A stretch of 64,000 bases of DNA. It comes from Bacteroidota bacterium (GTDB lineage Bacteria > Bacteroidota > Bacteroidia > Bacteroidales > Dysgonomonadaceae). Positions 25,267 through 33,903 of the stretch are shown in pieces. The DNA lies in assembly GCA_023399295.1 (NCBI GenBank), contig JAEWQF010000027.1:14514-78513 (forward strand), written 5' to 3'. The stretch's first letter is position 1. Each line of letters opens with the position of its first letter. The position numbers and the translations under genes are program-made. The notes beneath the pieces were generated by a model. It saw only the letters and a program-made list of their open reading frames with translations, was not told where the DNA came from and did not search any database.

Positions 25267-25533
25267 ATGGCCAAGCAATCAGAAATCAGATATTTGACTC
25301 CCCTCTCGGTGGATGTGAAGAAGAAAAAATATTGCCGCTTCAAGAAAAACGGCATCAAGTACATTGATTACAAGGATCCCGAGTTCCTGAAAAAGTTCCT
25401 CAACGAACAGGGTAAGATCCTGCCGAGAAGAATTACCGGTACATCACTTAAGTTTCAACGTCGTATTGCGCAAGCTGTGAAAAGAGCGCGTCACATTGCT
25501 TTGCTTCCGTACGTAACCGATTTAATGAAATAA
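25267..25533 (+). CDS. rpsR: 30S ribosomal protein S18
   Basis: An 88-residue basic protein with IDYKDPEFLKKFL and the RNA-binding sequence PRRITGTSLKFQRRIAQAVKRAR. Only three bases separate it from rpsF. One cysteine is present (KKYCRFKKNG). Confidence 0.97.
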   Translation: MAKQSEIRYLTPLSVDVKKKKYCRFKKNGIKYIDYKDPEFLKKFLNEQGKILPRRITGTSLKFQRRIAQAVKRARHIALLPYVTDLMK

Positions 25534-25548
25534 AAAGGAGGAAGAGAC

Positions 25549-25992
25549 ATGGAAGTAATATTGAAAGAAGATATCATCAGCTTAGGCTACAAGGACGACG
25601 TAGTCAATGTGAAGAAGGGATACGCCCGCAACTACCTGATCCCTCAGGGAAAAGCGGTGATCGCCAGTGAATCGGCAAAGAAGGTGCTGGCTGAGAACCA
25701 GAAACAGCGTGCCCACAAATTGGCGCAGGTGAAAGCGGATGCACAGGCGTTGGCCAATAAGATGGAAGGTGTTTCACTGACCATTGGTGCCAAGACCAGT
25801 TCCACTGGAACCATTTTCGGTTCCGTCACCAACATCCAGATTGCGGAAGCACTCAAGGAGAAGGGTTTTGAAGTGGATCGCAAGTTGATTCTGATCAAGG
25901 ATCAGGTGAAAGAGATAGGAAGCTACAGTGCAGTTGTCAAGTTGCACAAGGAGGTATCGGTAGAAGTGCCTTTCGAAGTAGTGGCAGAATAA
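25549..25992 (+). CDS. rplI: 50S ribosomal protein L9
   Basis: A 147-residue two-domain protein. The N-terminal rRNA-binding domain has LGYKDDVVNVKKGYARNYLIPQ, a long central helix follows (residues about 45-75), and the C-terminal domain contains GTIFGSVTNIQIAEAL. A clear ribosome-binding sequence (AAAGGAGG) precedes the start, stronger than at most genes here. Confidence 0.97.
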   Translation: MEVILKEDIISLGYKDDVVNVKKGYARNYLIPQGKAVIASESAKKVLAENQKQRAHKLAQVKADAQALANKMEGVSLTIGAKTSSTGTIFGSVTNIQIAEALKEKGFEVDRKLILIKDQVKEIGSYSAVVKLHKEVSVEVPFEVVAE

Positions 25993-25999
25993 TCATATA

Positions 26000-26031
26000 A
26001 GCCCCGGAATCATTTTCCGGGGCTTTTTTTT
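26000..26031 (+). terminator. Intrinsic terminator of the ribosomal protein operon
   Basis: AGCCCCGGAA and its complement form a 10-bp stem (26000-26009 and 26015-26024) with a five-base loop, followed by a run of T. It begins 8 bases after the rplI stop. Confidence 0.9.
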
Positions 26032-26078
26032 ATTGACAACCTCTCAGCCCTGCAATCTTCGCAGTGGTGAAAACAAAA

Positions 26079-26108
26079 AAACCCCGCAGGCTCTCACCTG
26101 TGGGGTTT
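26079..26108 (-). terminator. Intrinsic terminator of the pta-hbd-ackA operon
   Basis: A 12-bp stem with one G-T pair (26079-26090 with 26097-26108) and a six-base loop. On the minus strand the stem is followed by TTTTTTTGTTTT, about 20 bases past the ackA stop. Confidence 0.88.
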
Positions 26109-26128
26109 CATTTCGTTATGAGTCAACC

Positions 26129-27331
26129 TCAGTGCTTGCGCAGGATTTCCAACGTATCACGGGCGATGGTCAGCTCCTCATCGGTGGGGATGATCACCAC
26201 TGTAACCTTTGAAGAGGGCTTGCTGATCACTACCTCTGTGGCGCGCACCCTGGCGTTCAGTTCCTCATCCAGCTCAATCCCCATGAATGCCATATCCCGG
26301 CACACATCACTGCGTGTGATTGCCTGGTTCTCGCCCACACCGCCGGTGAAGACCAGGATATCGACACCGCCCAGTGCCGCTGCGTAGGATCCCACATACT
26401 TCTTGATGCGGTAGTTGTAGGTTTGCATTGCCAGGATGGCCCGTTTGTTTTCCGCCTTGATGCCGGCCTCTATCTCCCGCATATCGGAGGAGATGCCTGA
26501 GATACCCAGTACACCCGAGAATTTGTTGAGCAGGGTGGAGATACCCTTGGTGCCCATGTGTTCCTTCTCCATGATGTAGGAGATCACTCCCGGGTCGAGG
26601 TCACCCGATCGTGTCCCCATGATCAGTCCCTCTACCGGGGTCATCCCCATGCTGGTGTCGATCGACTTGCCGTTTTTGATGGCGGTAACCGATCCCCCAT
26701 TGCCGATGTGGGCAGTGATGATGCGTTGCTCGTCGAAAGGCAGACCCAGAAAGTCACAGGCTCTCTTCGATACATAGCGGTGACTGGTGCCATGAAAGCC
26801 GTAACGGCGGATGCCGTACTTCTCATACAACACGTAGGGTATGCCGTACATGTAGGCATAGTCGGGCATGGTCTGATGGAAGGCGGTGTCGAAGACACCC
26901 ACCTGCGGTGTATTGGGCATCAGCTCCTGGATGGCGTAGATCCCCTTCAGGTTGGGCGGGTTGTGCAGTGGGGCCAGCTCGATGCAATCATTCAGCATCT
27001 CGATCACCTCGTCGTTGATCAACACGCTCTTGTTGAAACGCTCACCACCATGTACCACCCGGTGACCCACCGCCTCAATCTCATCGAGCGATCCGATGCA
27101 CCCGTACTTCTCACTGAGCATCACTCCCAGGATGTATTCAATCCCGGCGCGGTGTTCCAGAATTTCACCTTCCAGCATCACCTTCTGCCCGTCGGGGAGG
27201 ATCAGCTTGAGAAATGATCCCTTCATGCCGATCTTTTCAATGCCGCCCTGGGCTATCACCTCCTTGCTTTCCATCTCGAAAAGCTTGTACTTGATCGATG
27301 AACTGCCGCAGTTTAAAACCAATATTTTCAT
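26129..27331 (-). CDS. ackA: Acetate kinase
   Basis: Converts acetyl phosphate and ADP to acetate and ATP. A 400-residue ASKHA-fold enzyme with NCGSSSIKYKLF (phosphate 1), RVVHGGERF, the FDTAFHQTMP signature and YGFHGTSHRYV. The last gene of a pta / dehydrogenase / ackA operon, so it forms the energy-yielding end of fermentation. Confidence 0.97.
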   Translation of the reverse strand: MKILVLNCGSSSIKYKLFEMESKEVIAQGGIEKIGMKGSFLKLILPDGQKVMLEGEILEHRAGIEYILGVMLSEKYGCIGSLDEIEAVGHRVVHGGERFNKSVLINDEVIEMLNDCIELAPLHNPPNLKGIYAIQELMPNTPQVGVFDTAFHQTMPDYAYMYGIPYVLYEKYGIRRYGFHGTSHRYVSKRACDFLGLPFDEQRIITAHIGNGGSVTAIKNGKSIDTSMGMTPVEGLIMGTRSGDLDPGVISYIMEKEHMGTKGISTLLNKFSGVLGISGISSDMREIEAGIKAENKRAILAMQTYNYRIKKYVGSYAAALGGVDILVFTGGVGENQAITRSDVCRDMAFMGIELDEELNARVRATEVVISKPSSKVTVVIIPTDEELTIARDTLEILRKH

Positions 27332-27345
27332 TGTATCTTCTCCTT

Positions 27346-28326
27346 TTAGTTGTAGAGTGACTTATTGGGTGAAAGCGGCTCTCCGTTTTCATCGTAAAGA
27401 TAGAAACCCTTGCCGGTACGTACTCCCAACTGGTTGGAGCGGTATAGCTTCCACAAGAGCGGATTGGGCTTGTAATGTTTCTCGCCGAAGTCGTTGAACA
27501 TCGCCTCCATCAGGGTGACCAGCCGTTCGATGCCGATGATATCGGCCAGGCGGAAGATGCCATAGCGCTGCCCGTAGATGATGGTGAAAGTCTCCTCGAT
27601 ATCCTCGAGCGAGGTCACTCTTTCCAGCAGGATCTGGCAAGCCTCGTTGAGCATGGTGGCCACCATCCGCAGGCTCACATTGCCGTTGCTCTCATTGATG
27701 CGGTGCGGCTTGTAGTTGATCAGCCGGGCAAAGATCTCCATCTTGTGATACACCTCATCGGAGGTATACATGCCGCTCACAATCTCCAGGATGCGGGCAT
27801 CGGGATGCGACACCGGGAAATAGAGGCTGACACAGCGTTCCTTGTGTGTCAGTTCTGCCGCCAGCTCACTGATGATGATGGTGGAACCGTTGGTGGCAAT
27901 GATGGCATCCTCATCAAGGATCTCCTCCAGCTTCTTGAAGATGTTTTTACGCAGCGGTGTGCTGCGTCTGCCACTCTCGGTATAACGGGTACATTCGATC
28001 ACCAGGTCACACCCGGCAAAATCCTCATACTCGAGGGTGGGAGTGATGCGGTTCATGATCACCTTCTTCTCCGACTGTGTGAGGCCCCATCCGGTGATCT
28101 TCTGGTTCATCACCTTCTCCAGCTCTCCCATCACGAAGTCGATCCGTTCCGGTGACTCATCCAGGAACACCACTTCCATGCCGGCTGTTGAAGCCATATT
28201 GATGATGTTTCTGCCCTCCTTGCCGGCACCTACCACCCCTATTTTCGAGAACAATGGTTTGATTCTCTGCTCAGCCGAGATGGTGAGTCCATACTTTTCA
28301 ATGGGTTCAATAATCATTTCGCTCAT
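27346..28326 (-). CDS. 3-hydroxyacyl-CoA dehydrogenase-like protein (3-hydroxybutyryl-CoA dehydrogenase family)
   Basis: A 326-residue protein with an N-terminal Rossmann fold (IGVVGAGKEGRNI, about residue 30; LDESPERI at strand 2) and a C-terminal helical dimer domain ending GVRTGKGFYLYDENG, as in 3-hydroxybutyryl-CoA dehydrogenases. Family members normally read HFFNPVP around the catalytic histidine; here the segment is LYFPVSHPDARILEI, so a tyrosine replaces that histidine and another histidine lies five residues later. Start overlaps the pta stop by four bases and ackA follows at 14 bases. Substrate may therefore differ from 3-hydroxybutyryl-CoA. The gene order suggests a role in acyl-CoA fermentation to acids. 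Confidence 0.8.
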   Translation of the reverse strand: MSEMIIEPIEKYGLTISAEQRIKPLFSKIGVVGAGKEGRNIINMASTAGMEVVFLDESPERIDFVMGELEKVMNQKITGWGLTQSEKKVIMNRITPTLEYEDFAGCDLVIECTRYTESGRRSTPLRKNIFKKLEEILDEDAIIATNGSTIIISELAAELTHKERCVSLYFPVSHPDARILEIVSGMYTSDEVYHKMEIFARLINYKPHRINESNGNVSLRMVATMLNEACQILLERVTSLEDIEETFTIIYGQRYGIFRLADIIGIERLVTLMEAMFNDFGEKHYKPNPLLWKLYRSNQLGVRTGKGFYLYDENGEPLSPNKSLYN

Positions 28327-29351
28327 AACTGCTTTGATTCGCTGTTTTGTTTCAGACCAATGGCCTGGTTGGCCGTGATGGCCACCATGTTGTAGATATC
28401 ATCCACGGAGCAACCCCGGGAGAGGTCGTTCACCGGTGCTGCCATCCCCTGTAATACCGGACCTACCGCCTCGGCGTTACCCAGTCGCTGTAACAGCTTG
28501 TATCCGATGTTGCCCGCTTCAAGCGTGGGGAAGATCAGCACGTTGGCCTTGCCAGCGATGAGGCTGCCGGGTGCCTTGCTCATTCCCACAGAGGGTACCA
28601 GTGCTGCGTCGGCTTGCAGCTCCCCATCGATGAGCAGGGTTGGATTCATCTCTTTGGCAAGACGGGTGGCCTCCCGTACCTTGTCGATCATTTCATGTTC
28701 GGCACTTCCCTTGGTGGAGAAGCTCAACATGGCCACCCTGGGCTCCACACCCACCAGGCTTCTGGCTGTCTGTGCCGAAGCAACAGCAATGGATGCCAAT
28801 TCTTCTGCAGTGGGATTGGGCATCACCGCGCAGTCGGCAAAAATCACCGTGCCGTTCTCACCATACTGGGGTGTCTGTGTGAACATGATAAAGGCTCCCG
28901 ACACCACTTTCACCCCCGGCGATGTTTTGATGATCTGGAGTGCGGGACGAAGCACATCACCGGTGGTGTTCTCGGCGCCGGCAATCTCGCCGTCGGCATC
29001 GCCATTTTTAATCATCAGGCATGCCAGATAGAGTGGGTCTTCAACAAGTGATGCGGCCTGTTCGGTTGTCATCCCCTTTTTTCTGCGCAACTCCAGCAAC
29101 AGGTCGATGTATTGGTTCTTTCTTTCGTGTGATTTGGGATTCACGATAACCGCACTCCCCAGGTGTGCCAGATTCAACTCCCTGGCTTTCGTCCTGATCT
29201 CCTGCGGATCGCCCAACAGGATGATTTCGGCCACTTCGTCGTGCAGGAGCCTGTCGGCAGCCTGCAGTGTGCGCAATTCGAGACCTTCGGGCAAGACGAT
29301 GCGTTGTTGATCCGCCTTTGCCCTTTGAATCATGCTTTCAAGTAGGTTCAT
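28323..29351 (-). CDS. pta: Phosphate acetyltransferase
   Basis: Swaps CoA for phosphate on acetyl-CoA. The 342-residue length is the short class I form without the N-terminal regulatory domains. GDADGEIAGAENTTGDVLRP and VGPVLQGMAAPVNDLSRGCS are the catalytic family regions. First gene of the operon with the dehydrogenase and ackA. Upstream lies a gap with two 24-bp direct repeats. Confidence 0.96.
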   Translation of the reverse strand: MNLLESMIQRAKADQQRIVLPEGLELRTLQAADRLLHDEVAEIILLGDPQEIRTKARELNLAHLGSAVIVNPKSHERKNQYIDLLLELRRKKGMTTEQAASLVEDPLYLACLMIKNGDADGEIAGAENTTGDVLRPALQIIKTSPGVKVVSGAFIMFTQTPQYGENGTVIFADCAVMPNPTAEELASIAVASAQTARSLVGVEPRVAMLSFSTKGSAEHEMIDKVREATRLAKEMNPTLLIDGELQADAALVPSVGMSKAPGSLIAGKANVLIFPTLEAGNIGYKLLQRLGNAEAVGPVLQGMAAPVNDLSRGCSVDDIYNMVAITANQAIGLKQNSESKQL

Positions 29352-29416
29352 TCTCTATAGTATATTGGTTTGGTTTTTTCAATCGTCAACAGGGCCGATT
29401 GCTCACCCTGGCCTCA

Positions 29417-29512
29417 ACAGCTCATCAGAGCCATCGGACATGTGAGCCGTTGCTTGAAACGTTTTTTCGTTCAATCACCCGGCTTTCTACAGCTCATCAG
29501 AACCATCGGACA
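29417..29512. repeat. Pair of 24-bp direct repeats upstream of pta
   Basis: ACAGCTCATCAGAGCCATCG (first 20 bases) at 29417-29440 recurs at 29489-29512 with one mismatch (GAGCC versus GAACC), starts 72 bases apart. The second copy is followed by a CGGACA-GCC-TGTCCG hairpin (29507-29521). The pair fills the 255-base gap between pta and argH. No open frame or RNA gene is apparent there, so these could be regulator sites for pta or remnants of a duplication. Confidence 0.8.
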
Positions 29513-29606
29513 GCCTGTCCGGAGGGTGACGTCAGGATCTGATCAGAAGTGAAGATCGACAATGCAAAAGTACTAAAAATAAAGATATGGGGTGGCAAAA
29601 TGGCAG

Positions 29607-30908
29607 TTAAACAGATGCGATTGCTTCCGATGCCGTCTCCATCTTTTGCTTGATCGCCTCGGTGCAGAGGTTGCCGATGCTGCCGGCATGGGTGTGATGT
29701 ACCTTTTTTTCGGCATGGAATGAGCCCTCTTCCACCTCACGGCCCACCTGCCTGTATGCCTCCCGGAAAGGAATACCCTGCAAGACACGTTGGTTTACCT
29801 CCTCTACGGTGAAAAGATGGTCATATTTGGTCTCTTTCAGGATGTCACTGTTGATTTTGACATGCTCCAGCATGAAATGGGCCATTTGCAGGAGGGTGTG
29901 CATGGTCTCGACAGCCGGGAAAAGCACCTCTTTTAGCAACTGATAGTCGCGATGATATCCGTGTGGCATATTGGTTGTCATTAGTGTGATCTCGTTGGGC
30001 AGACTTTGCAGCCTGTTGCAGTGACCCCTGATCAGCTCCCACACATCCGGGTTTTTCTTGTGCGGCATGATGCTCGAGCCTGTTGTCAGCTCGGACGGGT
30101 AAGAGATGAATCCGAAGTTGCCCGAGAGATAGAGGCAGTTGTCTGCCGCCAGCCTGTTGAGGGTGGAAGCAATGTTGGCCAGCGCTTGTGCCAGGACGCG
30201 TTCGCTCTTGCCACGCCCCATCTGTGCGGCGACCACGTTGTATGTCATGGTTGAGAAACCCAAATCACGGGTTGTCATCTCCCTGTCGAGCGGGAAGGAA
30301 CTGCCATACCCGGCAGCTGAACCGAGCGGGTTCTGGTCGGCTACCCTCCAGGCGGCTGCCAGTGAATGCATGTCGTCAACAAGAGCTTCGGCATATGCCC
30401 CAAACCACAACCCGAATGAGGAGGGCATGGCGATCTGCAGGTGGGTGTATCCCGGCAGCAGCACCGCTTTATGGCGTTCACTGAGCGACTGCAACAGATC
30501 GAACAGTTGCAGCATCTCCTCTTTGATCTGCAGGATCTCCTCCTTCAGATAAAGCTTGATGTCAAGCAACACCTGGTCGTTGCGGGAGCGTCCCGAGTGA
30601 ATCTTCTTTCCCATCTCGCCCAGACGATTTGTAAGCATCGCCTCAACCTGGGAATGAATATCCTCCGCATCCTCCTCAAGACGGAAGTTGCCACGCTCCA
30701 CCTCGACAAGGATCTGCTGCAACTCATTGCGCAACACCTTTTCCTCATCCTCTTCCAGCAAGCCAATGGCGGCAAGCATGCGGATATGTGCCATTGATCC
30801 TGTTACGTCATGTTTCGCCAGCCTCAAGTCCAGTTCCCGGTCATTTCCTACCGTGAAGGCTTCAACCCGTTTGTTGGCATCAAAGCCCTTGTCCCATATT
30901 TTTGCCAT
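29607..30908 (-). CDS. argH: Argininosuccinate lyase
   Basis: Splits argininosuccinate into arginine and fumarate, last step of the pathway. Fumarase/aspartase superfamily signature GSSIMPHKKNPD is intact and carries the catalytic serine loop; LPGYTHLQIAMP holds the conserved TH motif. 433 residues. Last gene of the arginine operon, 32 bases downstream of the M20 peptidase gene. Confidence 0.96.
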   Translation of the reverse strand: MAKIWDKGFDANKRVEAFTVGNDRELDLRLAKHDVTGSMAHIRMLAAIGLLEEDEEKVLRNELQQILVEVERGNFRLEEDAEDIHSQVEAMLTNRLGEMGKKIHSGRSRNDQVLLDIKLYLKEEILQIKEEMLQLFDLLQSLSERHKAVLLPGYTHLQIAMPSSFGLWFGAYAEALVDDMHSLAAAWRVADQNPLGSAAGYGSSFPLDREMTTRDLGFSTMTYNVVAAQMGRGKSERVLAQALANIASTLNRLAADNCLYLSGNFGFISYPSELTTGSSIMPHKKNPDVWELIRGHCNRLQSLPNEITLMTTNMPHGYHRDYQLLKEVLFPAVETMHTLLQMAHFMLEHVKINSDILKETKYDHLFTVEEVNQRVLQGIPFREAYRQVGREVEEGSFHAEKKVHHTHAGSIGNLCTEAIKQKMETASEAIASV

Positions 30909-30940
30909 GTTTGTCCTATTTAGCGATCAGCCGTCAGCTT

Positions 30941-32008
30941 TTATTTGTATTGTTCTTTCAGTTGCGAGATAAACGCAATGTATCCTTTGATACCCTGTTC
31001 CAGTTCCTCGATCAGCACATACTCGTCAGCCTGGTGTGAGCGTGCCGACTCTCCGGGTCCCATCTTCACCGCAGGGCAGGTGATCCGCATCCAGTCGGAG
31101 GTGGTGGGGGAGGTATAGCTTTCGATGCCCAACGCACCGATACAGTGCATCAACTGGTGATCAGCCGGGGTAGCAGAGCTCCTGTTGGTGAGTGATCGTG
31201 CTGTCAGCCTGCTTTTTACCTGGGGTTGCAACAACTCCATGATCTCACTGTTGCTATATTGTTCCGTGGGGCGGATATCTGCCACAAAGCGACAGCGGTC
31301 GGGCACCACGTTGTGTTGTGTGCCTGCCTGGATCTGTGTCACTGTCAGCTTTACCTCTCCCATCGTGGGGGAGATTCGGTCAAATTTTACAGAGCGGAGG
31401 GTCGCAATATCCTCCAATGCGATGTAAAGTGCATTCACCCCCTCATCGCGTGCAGCATGACCGCTCATGCCATGCGCTTCTGCGTCGATCACCAACAGCC
31501 CCCTCTCTGCAATTGCAGCTCTCATCCCTGTTGGCTCACCGATGATTGCCATCGCTACCATCTCCTTCAGCTCGTGCCAGAGGAGGTGCATCCCCCCCGG
31601 GCCGGAGTTCTCTTCTTCTGTTGAGAGTGCCAGCAGCAGGTTGAACGGAAGCACTTCCCCGCAATAGTGGAGGAAGGTCATGATCATCGCCACCACGCTG
31701 GCCCCAGCATCGTTGCTGCCCAATCCATTGATCTGTGTGGTTGAGTGGGGCGGATTGAAGGGGTCGAAGCGATATCCCTGGGTGGGTTGCACCGTGTCGA
31801 GGTGGGAGTTGAGCATCAGCGTCGGTTTGGACGCGTCCTGATGCAGGGTTCTCATCACCATGTTGTTGCCATACCGTTCCACGGCAACCCCCTGATCGTT
31901 GAAAAACTGTGTCAGGTAGTGGACTCGTTGTTGTTCCTCCCCAGAGAAGGAACGGATGGATACCAGCTTTCTCAGCAGGTTGGTGGCGGTATGTAGCGTA
32001 CTGTTCAT
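30941..32008 (-). CDS. argE: M20 deacylase, N-acetyl/succinyl-ornithine (or citrulline) deacylase
   Basis: A 355-residue zinc amidohydrolase of the ArgE/DapE family. Metal ligands are NSHLDTVQP (His, Asp), GLGSNDAGAS (bridging Asp) and STEEENSG (catalytic Glu pair). In this operon it should remove the acyl group from the intermediate made by ArgF'. Because ArgF' carries Pro90, the substrate is more likely N-succinylcitrulline than N-acetylornithine; this is inference from pathway logic. ATG 32008 (MNSTLHTA) is the right start, since a 74-residue upstream extension overlaps argB out of frame. Confidence 0.85.
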   Translation of the reverse strand: MNSTLHTATNLLRKLVSIRSFSGEEQQRVHYLTQFFNDQGVAVERYGNNMVMRTLHQDASKPTLMLNSHLDTVQPTQGYRFDPFNPPHSTTQINGLGSNDAGASVVAMIMTFLHYCGEVLPFNLLLALSTEEENSGPGGMHLLWHELKEMVAMAIIGEPTGMRAAIAERGLLVIDAEAHGMSGHAARDEGVNALYIALEDIATLRSVKFDRISPTMGEVKLTVTQIQAGTQHNVVPDRCRFVADIRPTEQYSNSEIMELLQPQVKSRLTARSLTNRSSATPADHQLMHCIGALGIESYTSPTTSDWMRITCPAVKMGPGESARSHQADEYVLIEELEQGIKGYIAFISQLKEQYK

Positions 32009-32055
32009 GGGATGAATGGGTGCGTTGGATGAAATTGAAACAACAAAAGTGATGA

Positions 32056-32856
32056 TCAGGTTGATTCCTTTGCATCTGCTCCTGTGAGCAGTGTCCCCTT
32101 TCCGGAGAGGAGATTTTTCGCATGCAGGATCACTACGTTTGAAACCCCCTGGTCGATTGCCCTGAATGAGTTGTCCAGCTTTGGAATCATGCCGTCGGCG
32201 ATGATACCCTGCTGTTTCAAGCTTGCACATTCTGCCTTTGTCATTGTCGGAATCAGACTCTGCGGATCGTTCAACTCTCTGAGGACCCCCTCCTTTTCGA
32301 AGCAGTAATAGAGCGTGCTTTCATATTGAGTTGAAAGGGTGGTGGCGACCGAGTAGGCGATGGTGTCGGCGTTGGTATTGAGCAGTGAGCCCTTGCCATC
32401 GTGTGTGATGGCGCAGAAGACCGGCACGATGCCGCTCTCGCACAGTTGCGCGATGAAGGGTGCATTCATCATCGCCGGATCCGGGTCACCCACGAATCCG
32501 TAATCGATTGGTTCGGGTGAGCGGCGGACGGAGGGGATCACATTGGCATCGGCACCGGAGAGACCGATCGCGTTGCACCCGATCTGCTGCAGCACAGCCA
32601 CGATGCGCTTGTTGATCCATCCTGCATAGACCATCACCACCAGCATGAGCGTTTCACTGTCGGTGATTCTCCGCCCATTCACCATCTTTGTGTCGATTCC
32701 CAGTTGCCGCGCCATCTTCGATGCCATCACACCGCCACCATGCACCAGCACCTTCCTGCCTGGCAGCTGATTGAAGTCTGCCAGGAATAGCTGCAATGCT
32801 ACCGGATCATCCACGATGTTGCCGCCGATTTTCACGATGGATATCTTTTCTTTCAT
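32056..32856 (-). CDS. argB: N-acetyl/N-succinyl-glutamate kinase
   Basis: Second step of arginine synthesis: phosphorylates the N-acylated glutamate. A 266-residue amino-acid kinase fold with KIGGNIVDD at the N-terminus (phosphate-binding lysine and glycines), VHGGGVMASK, and IPKLDNSFRAIDQGVSNV near the end. Short for the family and lacking the N-terminal helix of arginine-inhibited hexameric NAGKs, so feedback may act elsewhere. The leader is the 8-bp tandem repeat at 32862-32925. Confidence 0.92.
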   Translation of the reverse strand: MKEKISIVKIGGNIVDDPVALQLFLADFNQLPGRKVLVHGGGVMASKMARQLGIDTKMVNGRRITDSETLMLVVMVYAGWINKRIVAVLQQIGCNAIGLSGADANVIPSVRRSPEPIDYGFVGDPDPAMMNAPFIAQLCESGIVPVFCAITHDGKGSLLNTNADTIAYSVATTLSTQYESTLYYCFEKEGVLRELNDPQSLIPTMTKAECASLKQQGIIADGMIPKLDNSFRAIDQGVSNVVILHAKNLLSGKGTLLTGADAKEST

Positions 32857-32861
32857 CCTTA

Positions 32862-32925
32862 CTAACCTACTAACCTACTAACCTACTAACCTACTAACGT
32901 AATAACTTACTAACCTACCAACCTC
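32862..32925. repeat. 8-bp tandem repeat array, 8 units
   Basis: Eight octamers of CTAACCTA (plus strand), the first four and the seventh exact, the others with one to three changes. The array lies between argF' and argB, starts 5 bases from the argB start codon, and reads TAGGTTAG in the mRNA. It thus makes up nearly the whole argF'-argB spacer. Unit length (8) differs from the 7-bp array at 840-1014, but position, directly before a start codon, is the same. Confidence 0.93.
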
Positions 32926-32929
32926 AACA

Positions 32930-33883
32930 TCATATCGACAAAAGGATCTCCTTGAGGACTGTTTGAGCTGAAACCACCCTGTTGGCTGCTTCCGGGATCA
33001 CGATCGACTGACTGCTTTCGATCACCTCGTCGGTAACGATCATGTTGCGACGTACCGGCAGGCAGTGCATGAAGTATGCCTCATTCGTCAGTGCCATTTT
33101 TGCGCCATCCACTGTCCAGGAACGATCGGTGGAGAGCACCTTGCCATAGTGCGGATCGTTGTATGCTGCCCAATTCTTCGCATAAATGAAATCGGCATCG
33201 CGAAAGGCCTTCTTGTTGTCGTATTCCACCGTTGCATTTCTAACAAATTGCGGATCCAGCTCATAACCTTCCGGGTGAGTGATTACAAACTCATAATCAG
33301 TTGCATTCATCCACTCGGCGAAAGAGTTGGGAACAGCCTGCGGCAATGCACGGGGATGCGGTGCCCAGGTGAGTACCACCTTTGGTTGCGCGCTCTTTTT
33401 ATACTCTTCAATGGTGATCAGGTCGGCAAAGCTTTGCAGCGGATGACGGGTGGCCGCCTCCATGCTGAAGACCGGCTTGCCGGAGTATCGGATGAACTGA
33501 TTCAGGATCAACTCGTTGTAATCATCCTCTTTCTTTTCGAACTGTGCGAAGGAGCGGACACCAATCACATCGCAATAGGAACCCATCACCGGGATTGCTT
33601 CCAGTATGTGTTCCGGCTTATCGCCATCCATCAACACGCCCCGTTCTGTCTCCAGCTTCCAGGCACCCTGGTTGATGTCGAGCACCATCACGTTCATGCC
33701 CAGGTTCATCCCTGCTTTCTGCGTGCTGAGCCTGGTGCGCAGGCTTGAGTTGAAAAAGATCAGCATCAATGTCTTGTTGCGTCCCAGCGCCTGGTCGGCA
33801 AAAGGATTCTCTTTTACAAATCTGGCTTTCTCCAGCGCCTGTTTCAGGTCGCCAATATCCTGTACGGAAGTAAAATGTTTCAT
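32930..33883 (-). CDS. argF': N-succinyl-L-ornithine carbamoyltransferase
   Basis: Transfers carbamoyl to N-succinylornithine to give N-succinylcitrulline. The 317-residue protein has FFNSSLRTRLSTQ (carbamoyl-phosphate site) and HCLPVRRNMIV. Residue 90 is proline in DGDKPEHILEA; in the Bacteroides fragilis enzyme this proline selects the succinyl substrate, while glutamate there selects acetyl. That makes this the succinyl form, not anabolic ornithine carbamoyltransferase. It sits between argD and argB. Confidence 0.93.
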   Translation of the reverse strand: MKHFTSVQDIGDLKQALEKARFVKENPFADQALGRNKTLMLIFFNSSLRTRLSTQKAGMNLGMNVMVLDINQGAWKLETERGVLMDGDKPEHILEAIPVMGSYCDVIGVRSFAQFEKKEDDYNELILNQFIRYSGKPVFSMEAATRHPLQSFADLITIEEYKKSAQPKVVLTWAPHPRALPQAVPNSFAEWMNATDYEFVITHPEGYELDPQFVRNATVEYDNKKAFRDADFIYAKNWAAYNDPHYGKVLSTDRSWTVDGAKMALTNEAYFMHCLPVRRNMIVTDEVIESSQSIVIPEAANRVVSAQTVLKEILLSI

Positions 33884-33903
33884 GTCACTCTTGTTTGGAC
33901 CGG

